Shown piece by piece: positions 31,336-38,485 of a stretch of DNA of 38,485 nucleotides (position 1 is its first letter; every line of letters begins with the position of its first letter). The stretch is from Acidobacteriota bacterium (GTDB taxonomy: Bacteria > Acidobacteriota > Vicinamibacteria > Vicinamibacterales > UBA8438). The stretch is from the NCBI GenBank assembly GCA_009861545.1, contig VXME01000096.1:4791-43275 (forward strand), in the 5' to 3' direction. Under the pieces are notes generated by a model. That model saw only the letters and a list, made by a program, of their open reading frames with translations. It had not been told where the DNA came from and searched no databases. A program made the translations under genes and the position numbers.

Positions 31336-31614
31336 ATGTCAGATCAAGTCCCCCAGAGTCCCGCGCCCGCCTACCCTCCAGTTGGCTCTCGTGAGCCGCA
31401 CTGGACTACCGGTCCGGGCATCGGCTTCTTGGTGGCGGTGCCCGGCTGGACAATCGTCGGGCTAGCCGCGTTGACCGCTGTCATCGGCGTCGCAACATCC
31501 GGCGGCGGCGACGATGTGGGCGCTGCCGTCGGCGTCGCCATGCTCACAGCGGTGTTCGGGATAATCGTCGCCATCCCCGGCACCATCGTCTTCAACAAGT
31601 GCAAGCGTCGCTAG
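31336..31614 (+). CDS. Small membrane protein, two TM helices
   Basis: The product has 92 residues. ATG 31336 has AAGGAG at 31321-31326, nine bases upstream. A Pro-rich N terminus (about 1-27) is followed by two hydrophobic helices (about 29-52 and 60-84), separated by a Gly/Asp loop, and a basic CKRR end. This looks like a small actinobacterial membrane protein of unknown role. No family is recognised. Confidence 0.65.
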   Translation: MSDQVPQSPAPAYPPVGSREPHWTTGPGIGFLVAVPGWTIVGLAALTAVIGVATSGGGDDVGAAVGVAMLTAVFGIIVAIPGTIVFNKCKRR

Positions 31615-31871
31615 CGGCCCGCATGAAGGCTTCGCGTCAGCTCAATTGTGCAACGGAGACTCATCGGACACCCGGTCGCGCCCTGCTCCTGTTGGTGCGG
31701 GTCAACTGCCTACCAGCGCCAAGTAAGGCCGTCTGGAATGTGAAGCAGTATGCCGATGCCTGCAAGCACCCTTTCCGACCTGCCACCGACGAGCAGGCTG
31801 CCTAGTCGTGTCGCACGCCCTCGGTAGCTTGCCTCCGCGTTCGTGAACCAGTCCTTCTCAGGGAGGTTGCA

Positions 31872-33242
31872 ATGGAGTGTCGTCGCCGCCTGTTGATGTC
31901 GGTGCTGGCGGTGTTCGTGGTGCTGGCAGCGGCCTGCGCTGCGGAGGAGGCCGACACCGGACAGGTTGGTGATACCGCCCCCGAGGCGGTCGCAGAGCAG
32001 GTGGAGCCGGAGGCACCGGAGCCAGACACGGCCGCCACCACGGCGGAGCCGGAACCGGAGTCCGCTCCGACGACTAGCGAGGTCGAGCCTGAACCTGAGT
32101 CCGCTCCCGAGGTGGAACCGATCACTACCACCAGCGAGGCGGGGGAGCAGGAATCAGACCCTGCTCCCACTATCAGCGCCACCGCTGAGGCTGCTGCGAC
32201 GAGCACCGAGCCGGAACCAGAACCCAACGAACAGGCCGCGCCTGAACCAGAATCCGACTTCGACGCGATCCTCGAACCCGAGGCAGAGCCCGAGAGCGAC
32301 TCGACGATGGTTCCGGAACCGGAACCGGAGCCAGAGCCGGAGCCCGAGCCCGAACCGGCGCCAGAGCCGGAACCCGAGCCGACTGAGCCCTCATCTGGGG
32401 CGGCCGCGGTGCTCGCTCTGCTGGACGCTCTCACGGTCGCCACGGAGCACACGAGCGGCTATGACCGCGACCTGTTCAAGCACTGGACTGACGAAGACGA
32501 AGACGGATGTGACACCCGCCGAGAAGTGCTGCTAGCGGAGGCAGTGGTCGTACCGGCGCAAGGCAGCCGATGCTCGCTGTCAGAAGGAGAGTGGATCAGC
32601 CGCTACGACGGTCTGACCGAACGGGGCAACGGCAGAGGCTTCGATGTCGACCACCTAGTGCCGCTCGCGGAAGCCTGGGAATCCGGCGCTCACGGCTGGT
32701 CATCGGACCGCCGCGAACAGTACGCCAACGACCTCGGCTACGAGCATTCCCTCATTGCTGTGTCGGCGCGGTCCAACCGCTCCAAGGGTGCCCAAGACCC
32801 TGCGACGTGGATGCCGCCGGATGTTGGGCAGCACTGCTGGTATGTGGCGGCTTGGGTGCATGTAAAGACCCGCTGGTCGCTGACGGTTAACACGGCCGAG
32901 GTCAACGCCGTACGCGCTGTGCTCTCAGATTGTTCCAATGCTGACCTGAGCATCGGGCTTCCGGCTCCCGTCGTCGAAGAGCCTCCCGCGGCCACCACCA
33001 CGACAACAACTACTACCGCACCGCCCACCACCACGACAACGACTACTACCGCACCGCCCACCACCACGACGCAGGCACAGGACTGCCACCCCGCCTACAC
33101 ACCCTGCCTGCCCAACCTCCCCGGCGACGCCCTGAACTGCGGCGACCTCACATCGGACCAGAAACCGGTCACCGTCAACGAAATCGGTGTCGACCCCTAC
33201 CGGCTGGACCGCGACGGCGACGGACGCGGCTGTACCAGTTGA
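31872..33242 (+). CDS. Secreted HNH nuclease lipoprotein (DUF1524) with Excalibur tail
   Basis: The product has 456 residues. ATG 31872 has GGGAGG five bases upstream. The lipobox VLAAAC (Cys22) predicts a lipoprotein. An acidic, Glu/Pro-rich linker (about 30-175), partly pure Glu-Pro repeats, follows. The nuclease domain (about 180-345) has [13 protein letters not shown] (His261), [22 protein letters not shown] and DPATWMPP, then [16 protein letters not shown]. This is the DUF1524/HNH pattern of secreted nucleases, in which the metal is held by the ββα fold. A Thr-rich linker with two copies of an [11 protein letters not shown] unit leads to an Excalibur domain (about 403-456: DCHPAYTPC to [14 protein letters not shown]) with a DxDxDG calcium loop. 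It is probably an extracellular nuclease tethered to the membrane. It stands alone. Confidence 0.88.
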   Translation: MECRRRLLMSVLAVFVVLAAACAAEEADTGQVGDTAPEAVAEQVEPEAPEPDTAATTAEPEPESAPTTSEVEPEPESAPEVEPITTTSEAGEQESDPAPTISATAEAAATSTEPEPEPNEQAAPEPESDFDAILEPEAEPESDSTMVPEPEPEPEPEPEPEPAPEPEPEPTEPSSGAAAVLALLDALTVATEHTSGYDRDLFKHWTDEDEDGCDTRREVLLAEAVVVPAQGSRCSLSEGEWISRYDGLTERGNGRGFDVDHLVPLAEAWESGAHGWSSDRREQYANDLGYEHSLIAVSARSNRSKGAQDPATWMPPDVGQHCWYVAAWVHVKTRWSLTVNTAEVNAVRAVLSDCSNADLSIGLPAPVVEEPPAATTTTTTTTAPPTTTTTTTTAPPTTTTQAQDCHPAYTPCLPNLPGDALNCGDLTSDQKPVTVNEIGVDPYRLDRDGDGRGCTS

Positions 33243-33284
33243 TCGTCGGAACCGGCTGCTCATTGGCGCCAGTACCGTGCGGTC

Positions 33285-33470
33285 ATGGTTGATGCTGCTT
33301 GTGAAATCACATGGGGGTTGCACTTCTCAGGGCTGGTGGCGGAGTGCTCAGACTGCGACGCGACACACCAGGTGGCCGACATGGCCGACCTGGACAGGTG
33401 GGCCCGAGAGCACTGGCTGAACGCCCATCCGTGGGCTGCGCGGGTCAGAGTCGTCCGCGTCATGGACTGA
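33285..33470 (+). CDS. Small Cys-containing protein, leaderless
   Basis: The product has 61 residues. The ATG at 33285 follows a TACCGT box by exactly six bases, as in other leaderless genes here, and no ribosome site exists. The sequence (ITWGLHFSGLVAECSDCDAT, then ADLDRWAREHWL) has a C-x2-C pair and an amphipathic helix and looks like a real small protein, perhaps metal-binding. The family is unknown. Confidence 0.5.
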   Translation: MVDAACEITWGLHFSGLVAECSDCDATHQVADMADLDRWAREHWLNAHPWAARVRVVRVMD

Positions 33471-33523
33471 CAGATGCCGATCGGCCTCGCGGTGGCTGCG
33501 AGCCACCGTCCGCCTGGACCGGT

Positions 33524-33997
33524 TCACAAGAACCAGAGGACGATAGTGACGAAACCGCAGACACAGCCGAGGTTGGTAACGGCTTGGAAGCGGACCCAGT
33601 TGTACGCGCTCCGAACTGACGCCCGGTTGTTGGTGCAGCGGGTGCCCAGAGTCGTGATGAGATGGTCAAGTAGCGCCGAGTGGCTGTTGTTGCGCTGACG
33701 CATCAGATCTCCGATGTCTGGGCCCTGCGCCAACTGTCGTCCTGTCAAGTGGATGCCGATCCAGCACAGGGTGTTGGTTGCGACGATCATTAGAGCGATA
33801 GCGACGGCGGCGATGACCTGGGTGCGCTCCGCCTCTACAACATCGAAAGCCAACAGAGCGGCGACGAGAGTGCCAACTGGGATAAACCCCGCCGCGAGGG
33901 CTGAGGAGTTCCGTTGATTGGCGATCAGGCTGGCATCTTGCCTACGCATGTCCTCGGTCGTCTGGCGCAGGATCTCCTCTCGGGCCTGAATGGTCAC
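33524..33997 (-). CDS. Small membrane protein, three TM helices
   Basis: The product has 157 residues from the GTG at 33997, chosen because GATAAT (34010-34005 on the minus strand) lies seven bases before it and there is no ribosome site; ATG 34006 and the longer frame from 34063 are alternatives. The N-terminal helix is polar and charged (AREEILRQTTEDMRRQDASL). It is followed by helices at about 30-53, 58-83 and 135-155, with a charged cytosolic loop (about 90-130) between. There are no catalytic motifs and the function is unknown. It is divergent from the recombinase operon. Confidence 0.65.
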   Translation of the reverse strand: MTIQAREEILRQTTEDMRRQDASLIANQRNSSALAAGFIPVGTLVAALLAFDVVEAERTQVIAAVAIALMIVATNTLCWIGIHLTGRQLAQGPDIGDLMRQRNNSHSALLDHLITTLGTRCTNNRASVRSAYNWVRFQAVTNLGCVCGFVTIVLWFL

Positions 33998-34004
33998 AGC
34001 AGTC

Positions 34005-34010
34005 ATTATC
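34005..34010 (-). promoter_or_regulatory. -10 box GATAAT for the small membrane protein
   Basis: Read on the minus strand GATAAT (34010-34005) is followed by seven bases and the GTG at 33997. It differs from the TATAAT consensus by one base and supports a leaderless start. Confidence 0.5.
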
Positions 34011-34128
34011 GCGGACGGATTCGAACGGCCCGGACCTAGGTGCAGCCCCTGTCCGACGAGCACTGACTCAGCGCCGCGCCCGTGGCTCCAGAGGTGCCCC
34101 GGTAGACACCGAAGTTCTCCGAAGCCGG

Positions 34129-34165
34129 TGTCACACCCCTTGCTATACTTCTGTATATGCAGAAA
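34129..34165 (+). promoter_or_regulatory. Promoter/operator block, leaderless type (copy A)
   Basis: TGTCACACCC, a five-base spacer, TATACT (34144-34149), TCTG, then TATATGCAGAAA. It has the same length and order as the block at 19326-19362. TATACT is a good -10 box. The bases GGTGT-C-ACACC (34127-34137) form a perfect dyad, and TTCTGTATATGCAGAA (34149-34164) an almost perfect 16-base palindrome, so two operator-like sites lie in 38 bases. The ATG at 34157 follows the -10 box by seven bases. Confidence 0.6.
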
Positions 34166-34507
34166 TCAGCCGGGCGGCTGGTCTCCCAATCCAGGACGAT
34201 CCATGCCGACGGAAGCCCCGTCTCCACAACGGCGGCGCGTCACATATTCGACGTCCGCATGTCTGCTTCGGCCAGCCGTTCGCCGGAGTCGGGTAGGCCC
34301 GCGCGGCTCCTCTCGGCCGGGCTGACCTGGACTTTCGTTCAGACAGGCGCTGCATATCAGGCTTCTGACCGTAGTTCGTCCACGACTTCGGTTAAAGGTC
34401 GTGGTGCATCATGGTGCAGACGCGCATCGAGGCGCCCCAGTCCAGCAAGACAGCCGGGCGCCTCGATGTGTCTCATCCGCATCGCCCAAGGGCGAGGAAG
34501 ACGTGAG
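34166..34507 (+). promoter_or_regulatory. Structured leader before the recombinase operon
   Basis: The 350 bases between the promoter and the likely start at 34508 have Ser/Arg-rich, non-protein-like translation although the frame is open. They contain CCACGAC/GTCGTGG (34380-34386 with 34398-34404) and a perfect 13-pair stem CATCGAGGCGCCC/GGGCGCCTCGATG (34425-34437 with 34456-34468). This is best read as a structured 5' leader that may attenuate expression. Confidence 0.5.
34494..34500 (+). promoter_or_regulatory. Ribosome binding site GAGGAAG before ATG 34508
   Basis: GAGGAAG lies seven bases before ATG 34508. It favours this start over the leaderless ATG at 34157, whose first 117 codons look non-coding. 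Confidence 0.55.
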
Positions 34508-35650
34508 ATGCACCGTAGCAGAACTTTTCTACCGGCATCAAAAGAACGGCCCGGTATTGACGCCCCGGACCCGATGCCGAGCTCGGCCGAGTTAGCAGTT
34601 GGCCGTCGGACGCGGCTCCCGGTTGGGCTGAGGCGCGCACTAGAGGCTCAGGCACGCAACCAAGTAGATCTGTGTACGGCTTGGACAGAGGTCGCGGCCG
34701 AGGTCCTGGCAGGGATCGCCGACACCTACCTGCTCACAGAGCGCCCTCTGAGTCGGTTCGCAAGCATGTTGATCTCGATGTTCGCCCATTTCGAGCGGCG
34801 TGGGGTGAAGCGGCTGCGCGACGTGACCGGGGATCTCACTCTGGAGTGGTGCTGGTCGCCGGTGCAGGGGCCGGACGGGTCGGCCCAAGAGCCCGCTCGC
34901 AACTTTGCCCGCGACCGCCAGTGGGTTGCTCGGGCCGCGTTCAAGGTGGCCGCACAGCTCGGAGCGCAACTGGATCCCAATGTCGCGGCGGGCGCAGGGA
35001 TCAAGCGGGGCGACCCGGATGTGGCGGCCCGGCCCCTCACGGACCAAGAGCTGGACAGGCTGTGCGCATGTGTCGATGCCGGAACCGCGGCGTCTAGGCG
35101 GGCCCTTCTCGTAGCCATGTACATGGCGGGCGGCTCCGCTGCTGAGGCGGCCGCCGTGCGCACGAGAGACATCGACCTAGACGCGGGGACCGTCACTTTC
35201 TTGGGGGAGCGTGCGCGGGTGTGCGCCCTTGATGAGTGGAGCGCTCGAGCAATCGCCCGGTATCTGCGAGCCAATCCCACGGCACCCGACGAGCGTCTGT
35301 GCGTCAAGGCGGACACGCCGCGCGATGCGGCGGTGGACTCGGTCTCCATCCGGATGTGGAAAGTCATCAAGGAAGCTGGGTTCAGTAGCCGCAGCGGCAT
35401 CTCGCCGCGCTCAGTTCGGCTCGCCGCGGCACGGCAGGTCCTCGAGAGCGAGGGCATCGTTGCAGCGGCCCGGTTCTTGGGATCGCCGTCGCTGGACAAC
35501 ACGGCCCACGCCTTGGGCCATGATTGGCAGTTCCAGCACAGCACCGCATGTCTGTCGGCGCCCGACTCTTCGGCGCGGTCAAGCGGTGCCGCTGGGTCGG
35601 CTGGCTGCGCCTCCAATGAGGGCCTGCGTGTCATCGAGGATCCACGATGA
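34508..35650 (+). CDS. Tyrosine-recombinase-fold protein lacking catalytic residues (paralog 1)
   Basis: The product has 380 residues. An N-terminal SAM-like core-binding domain (about 60-110: ADTYLLTERPLSRFASMLIS) is followed by an integrase catalytic-type domain (RPLTDQELDRLCACV, DIDLDAGTVTF, VRLAAARQVLES, then FLGSPSLDNTAHALG). By alignment with XerC/D, the first catalytic Arg (GLRxSE) is replaced (GGSAAEA), the beta-hairpin Lys is absent, HxxRH is RSVRL (only Arg kept), the LLGH His is Ser, and the nucleophile Tyr is Ala. It should not cut DNA but may still bind it. Its stop overlaps the next ATG (ATGA). The paralog downstream has the same losses, so the change is old and selected rather than random decay. 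Confidence 0.75.
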   Translation: MHRSRTFLPASKERPGIDAPDPMPSSAELAVGRRTRLPVGLRRALEAQARNQVDLCTAWTEVAAEVLAGIADTYLLTERPLSRFASMLISMFAHFERRGVKRLRDVTGDLTLEWCWSPVQGPDGSAQEPARNFARDRQWVARAAFKVAAQLGAQLDPNVAAGAGIKRGDPDVAARPLTDQELDRLCACVDAGTAASRRALLVAMYMAGGSAAEAAAVRTRDIDLDAGTVTFLGERARVCALDEWSARAIARYLRANPTAPDERLCVKADTPRDAAVDSVSIRMWKVIKEAGFSSRSGISPRSVRLAAARQVLESEGIVAAARFLGSPSLDNTAHALGHDWQFQHSTACLSAPDSSARSSGAAGSAGCASNEGLRVIEDPR

Positions 35651-36615
35651 CAGCGGGTCAACGGCTGTCGGCGGGCTGGCAGGAGCTGGTGCTGGCGCGG
35701 GTCGCCGACACCTACCGAACCAGCGAGCGCACCTACAAGAAGGTTGCCGCCAACGTGATGTGGATGTTCGCGTACTTCAGCAAGCGCGGCATCGAGGAAT
35801 GGTCCGACGTGACCCCGGACATCACCCTCGAGTGGTGCTGGGCCGGGGCCAGCGGCCCCTACGGGTCGTGTGGCGACCCGTCCGCAAGCACCGCGCGCAA
35901 CCGACAGTGGACGGCACGGCTCGTGTTCGAAGTGGTCGCAGGGCTCGGCGCGCAGATCGACCCGAACACCGCGGCGGGCGAGAAGATCAGGCGGGACGAC
36001 CCGGATGCATCGGCCCGGCCCCTCACAGAGGACGAACTGCGCCGGATCTGCGCGCACGCCGACCCCGGTGTCGCGCCGTCGAAGCGTTCGGCAGTGGTTG
36101 CGCTGGTGCGTTCGGGGGCTTCCGCCGCGGAGGCGGCCGAGGTGCGCGTACGAGACATCGACTTGGAAGCGGGCACGGTCGCATTCTCGGGCGCGAGTGC
36201 GCGGGTGTGCGCTCTGGACGAATGGAGCGCCCAGACCATCGCCCGGTACCTGCGGGCCAACCCTCCCACGTCGCCCGTACAGCGGCTCTGCGTCACTGCC
36301 CGCACATCCGGTGAGCGGGCGACGGAGTCGGTGAACGCCCAACTTTGGAAGGTCATCAGCGAGGCCGGGTTCGCGGACCGCGCTGACATCTCCGGCCGCT
36401 CACTGCGCCTCACCGCGGCCCGGCGGGTGCTCGAGAGTGACGGAATCGAGGCCGCGGCGCGGCTCCTGGGCTCGCCGTCGCTGGACAACACCGCCAAGGC
36501 TCTCGGCTACTCCTGGCAGGAGCACGCGACCAGCAAGCCGCTCGGCTTCGGCCGTCGGGGCCCGACCATTGCTCAGGGCGTGGTCGATGAGGCCGCCGGG
36601 GTCTGCAGGGGATAG
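35647..36615 (+). CDS. Tyrosine-recombinase-fold protein lacking catalytic residues (paralog 2)
   Basis: The product has 322 residues. The ATG overlaps the previous stop, so translation is coupled. The core-binding domain (VADTYRTSERTYKKVAANVM) and catalytic-type domain (RPLTEDELRRICAH, DIDLEAGTVAF, LRLTAARRVLES, LLGSPSLDNTAKALG) are clearly paralogous to the first gene. The same substitutions occur: Arg to Ser (GASAAEA), no Lys, RSLRL for HxxRH, Ser for His, and Ala for Tyr. A nearby Tyr (LGYSWQ) is four residues off the nucleophile position and is His in the paralog, so it is unlikely to be catalytic. The pair recalls the tandem recombinases of Tn554- and RIT-type elements, but those are active. 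The transposase-like gene follows two bases after the stop. Confidence 0.8.
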   Translation: MTAGQRLSAGWQELVLARVADTYRTSERTYKKVAANVMWMFAYFSKRGIEEWSDVTPDITLEWCWAGASGPYGSCGDPSASTARNRQWTARLVFEVVAGLGAQIDPNTAAGEKIRRDDPDASARPLTEDELRRICAHADPGVAPSKRSAVVALVRSGASAAEAAEVRVRDIDLEAGTVAFSGASARVCALDEWSAQTIARYLRANPPTSPVQRLCVTARTSGERATESVNAQLWKVISEAGFADRADISGRSLRLTAARRVLESDGIEAAARLLGSPSLDNTAKALGYSWQEHATSKPLGFGRRGPTIAQGVVDEAAGVCRG

Positions 36616-36617
36616 GG

Positions 36618-38255
36618 ATGGCCAAGCCCCGCGAGAGCGAGCGTGTGCCGTTCAGTGACGGCAGGCCCATTGAGGCCGAAGTGCTCTACGGGTTGCTGGG
36701 CGACTCCGAAGACGTGGAGCGCGTCGACGGGCCGAGGCCGGCGGACTCACCCGGCGGCGGCGGAATCCGCCACATCAACCCGGTCCGAGATGAGGACTCG
36801 GATCTGCAGCGGCTCGAGGACGTGATGGTCTCGCCGTTCGTTTGGGAGCTGATGGACAATCTCGAAGAGTTCCACAACAGCCGCCGACCGCCGGGCGGGC
36901 CCGGCCGCAAGCGCGAGTACAAGCTGGCCGACATCCAGGTGATCGAGACGGGCACGCACTTCTACGGCAACTCCGACAGCGCCTGGCGCAACCTCAAGGA
37001 TCCCAACACCTGGGAGCGGCTGTGCCGCGCGGTCGAGAGGGCGTTCCCCAACGACGAGACTCGGCGCCTGTCCAAGAAGCCCCCGAGCCGGCACCAGATC
37101 TATCGCGCGCGGCGCGACTACTTCAGCGGCGACGCGCTCAGGGAATTCAGGCGCCAGTACCGCCGCATTGCCCTCGAGGCAGCGAGGGACATCGGCATCT
37201 TCGATCCCAAGGCGGGCAGTTGGACCCATCCCGACAAGACACAGTGCATCGTCGGCGACAGTTCCTGGACGCCCAGCGCCACCAGGCACCATCGCAAGGA
37301 CTCGACTGACCCCAAGACCGGCAAGACCCGCAAGTTCGATCCCCACGGCGACTATCACCACACCAGCGACGACAAGCCGACCAAGGTCCCCGGCCGCGAC
37401 GTGGTGATGCTGTCGTGCCGCACCCAACACAGCAACGAGCGCATCATCATCGACTCTGAATTCATGCCCCCCAAGAAGAGTCTGAAACGCAAGAACCGCA
37501 ACGACGCCGACTTCGCCGTCGACCTCCTTGAGGACCTCCTCGCAGAGAACGGCGACCTGCTCTGCGGCGGACCCGGTGGCCGCTCCGGCGGGCTGCGAGG
37601 CTTCATCTACGACATGGCGATGGACTCAGAGGCCAATGACAGAGTGCTCAGCAACAAGGTGCTGCCAATAGACAAAGTCCGCAGGCTCAAGGGCGGCCGG
37701 TACCGCGGCGGCAACCTCGGACCCCACTCGTTCAAGACCCGCAGCGGCAGCACCGAACACCACGACGTCAAGACCTGCAACGGCTCGACATGGGTGCTGC
37801 TGCCAGACAGCCGCGGCACAGAGATTGCGGTGCCGCTGCGCCGCAAGCACCTCTACTGGGGCGACGCGACGCGGCAGGGGTACACCGCCTACTGCGAAGT
37901 CGAGATTCCGAACGAACCCGCAGTTCCTCGAGGGCTGCGGGGAGCCACCACCACCGTGCGGCTCAACAGCACCCCCGAGGAGATCCACAACAATCCCCAC
38001 ACCCGCCGCACCCGATCGCTGCGCCCCATACCCGAGGCCGACCCCGACTTCGAGATCCACGGAAGCCGCGAGGACATCGAGTCCACCTTCTCGAACCTCA
38101 AGTACTGCCTCCGCGGCAGGCTCAGGTCCATCCACGAGGACTTCAACCGCTTCAACATCCTCTCGTACCAGATCCTGCGACTGTCCCGCACTCTGAGCGC
38201 GTATCACAAGCGCACGGCCACCACAGCGCCGCAAGCGATCCCAATAGCCGCCTAG
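36618..38255 (+). CDS. DDE-transposase-like protein
   Basis: The product has 545 residues. ATG 36618 has a GGGGATAGGG tract just upstream and lies two bases after the previous gene. A candidate catalytic triad fits a DDE (RNase H-fold) transposase: Asp214 (CIVGDSSW), Asp332 (FIYDMAMDS) and Glu488 (EDIESTFSNLK), followed by the helical C-terminal end LSYQILRLSRTLSAYH usual in IS transposases. The N-terminal 200 residues are helical with a basic HTH-like region (about 165-195: YRARRDYFSGDALREFRRQY). The length is at the high end for such proteins. Together with the two recombinase-fold genes it forms a tight three-gene operon ending 180 bases before a tRNA gene. No terminal inverted repeats were found. 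The family is not firmly identified. Confidence 0.75.
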   Translation: MAKPRESERVPFSDGRPIEAEVLYGLLGDSEDVERVDGPRPADSPGGGGIRHINPVRDEDSDLQRLEDVMVSPFVWELMDNLEEFHNSRRPPGGPGRKREYKLADIQVIETGTHFYGNSDSAWRNLKDPNTWERLCRAVERAFPNDETRRLSKKPPSRHQIYRARRDYFSGDALREFRRQYRRIALEAARDIGIFDPKAGSWTHPDKTQCIVGDSSWTPSATRHHRKDSTDPKTGKTRKFDPHGDYHHTSDDKPTKVPGRDVVMLSCRTQHSNERIIIDSEFMPPKKSLKRKNRNDADFAVDLLEDLLAENGDLLCGGPGGRSGGLRGFIYDMAMDSEANDRVLSNKVLPIDKVRRLKGGRYRGGNLGPHSFKTRSGSTEHHDVKTCNGSTWVLLPDSRGTEIAVPLRRKHLYWGDATRQGYTAYCEVEIPNEPAVPRGLRGATTTVRLNSTPEEIHNNPHTRRTRSLRPIPEADPDFEIHGSREDIESTFSNLKYCLRGRLRSIHEDFNRFNILSYQILRLSRTLSAYHKRTATTAPQAIPIAA

Positions 38256-38269
38256 CGCCCGCCCGCTCC

Positions 38270-38302
38270 GGCCTGGAACCGGCCCTCAGAAGGCCCCAGG
38301 CC
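38270..38302 (+). terminator. Hairpin after the transposase-like gene
   Basis: GGCCTGG (38270-38276) pairs with CCAGGCC (38296-38302), with an inner GGCC..GGCC self-match. It has no T-run. It lies 14 bases after the operon stop and is a plausible GC-rich terminator. Confidence 0.4.
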
Positions 38303-38435
38303 ACTCTGGCGCGCCCAGGCGCGTCCCGCGTCCCGCCAACGGCGCCATGGCGCGGGAAATCGGCCTGCTGATAGCCTGACCAGCCCGCAGGATCGGCTCC
38401 AAGAGCTAATTCGCGCAACAAATCGCGCAAACTCC

Positions 38436-38485
38436 GCCCTCGTAGCTCAGTGGATAGAGCATCGGTCTCCTAAACCGTGTGCGCA
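38436..38485 (+). tRNA. tRNA-Arg (anticodon CCT), 3' part outside window
   Basis: GCCCTCG begins the acceptor stem. A D-arm with GCTC/GAGC and an anticodon arm CGGT-CTCCTAA-ACCG follow, with T33 and anticodon CCT. The window ends in the variable loop and T-arm start, so the CCA end cannot be seen. tRNA genes are frequent integration sites, which fits the neighbouring mobile-element-like operon. Confidence 0.9.

Noticed and set aside
34726-36342. 538-codon minus-strand frame opposite the recombinase paralogs
   Set aside because: Antisense shadow; the plus strand has clear paralogous proteins and coupled starts.
38256-38435. Terminal inverted repeat or attachment site at the right end of the mobile-element-like operon
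   Set aside because: No match to sequence upstream of 34157 was found by eye, and the tRNA 3' end where an att site would lie is outside the window.

Overview
The window is a high-GC bacterial chromosome segment. Several things point to a free-living or host-associated actinobacterium, possibly class Acidimicrobiia: GTG and TTG starts, several genes that look leaderless (a -10 box 6-8 bases before the start codon), Thr- and Glu/Pro-rich secreted lipoproteins, DUF1524-type HNH nucleases with an Excalibur tail, and FN3/Ig-like surface proteins. The class assignment is inference. No 16S or housekeeping marker is present, except the start of a tRNA-Arg at the right edge.

Layout. 1-12.6 kb is a cell-surface region. 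It holds a partial FN3/cadherin-like secreted protein, an unknown membrane protein, a frameshifted remnant of a SulP STAS domain, an M16 zinc metallopeptidase lipoprotein, and a two-gene minus-strand operon. That operon encodes a 1392-residue LRR/CxxCH/FN3/cadherin/PKD protein and an FN3 protein, and both carry a related beta-rich domain. At 12.8-15.2 kb a single gene encodes a complete phosphorelay: GAF, PAS, histidine kinase, receiver and OmpR-type DNA-binding domain.

15.7-26.0 kb looks like a defence or conflict island and is the most interesting part. A small LRV-repeat protein with a cysteine in every repeat comes first. Next is a translationally coupled pair: a PD-(D/E)xK nuclease and an unknown 467-residue partner. 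A broken XRE-regulator end lies upstream of this pair and an intact XRE gene downstream, and the two share an imperfect direct repeat. Divergent from the XRE gene is a leaderless 19-codon mini-ORF coupled to a four-gene operon: LRV-repeat protein, MoxR-type AAA+ ATPase, DUF2201-like metallopeptidase/VWA protein, and a DprA-like (SLOG/Rossmann) protein fused to LRV repeats. The first and last proteins share the same cap domain before their repeats. My inference is that they form one machine: DprA-like nucleotide or DNA sensing, MoxR/VWA remodelling, and LRV scaffolds.

26.3-34.0 kb holds small, mostly single genes: an AGT/winged-helix-like small protein, lipoproteins, a SHOCT membrane protein, a truncated PP2C phosphatase, a secreted HNH nuclease and small membrane proteins. 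Between them are long intergenic stretches with strong secondary structure, including a nested multi-branch element near 28.9-29.0 kb. 34.1-38.3 kb is a mobile-element-like operon of two tandem tyrosine-recombinase-fold proteins that appear to have lost their catalytic residues, followed by a DDE-transposase-like protein. It ends about 180 bases before a tRNA-Arg(CCT) gene that runs off the window. The promoter block before this operon closely resembles the one before the LRV/MoxR operon.
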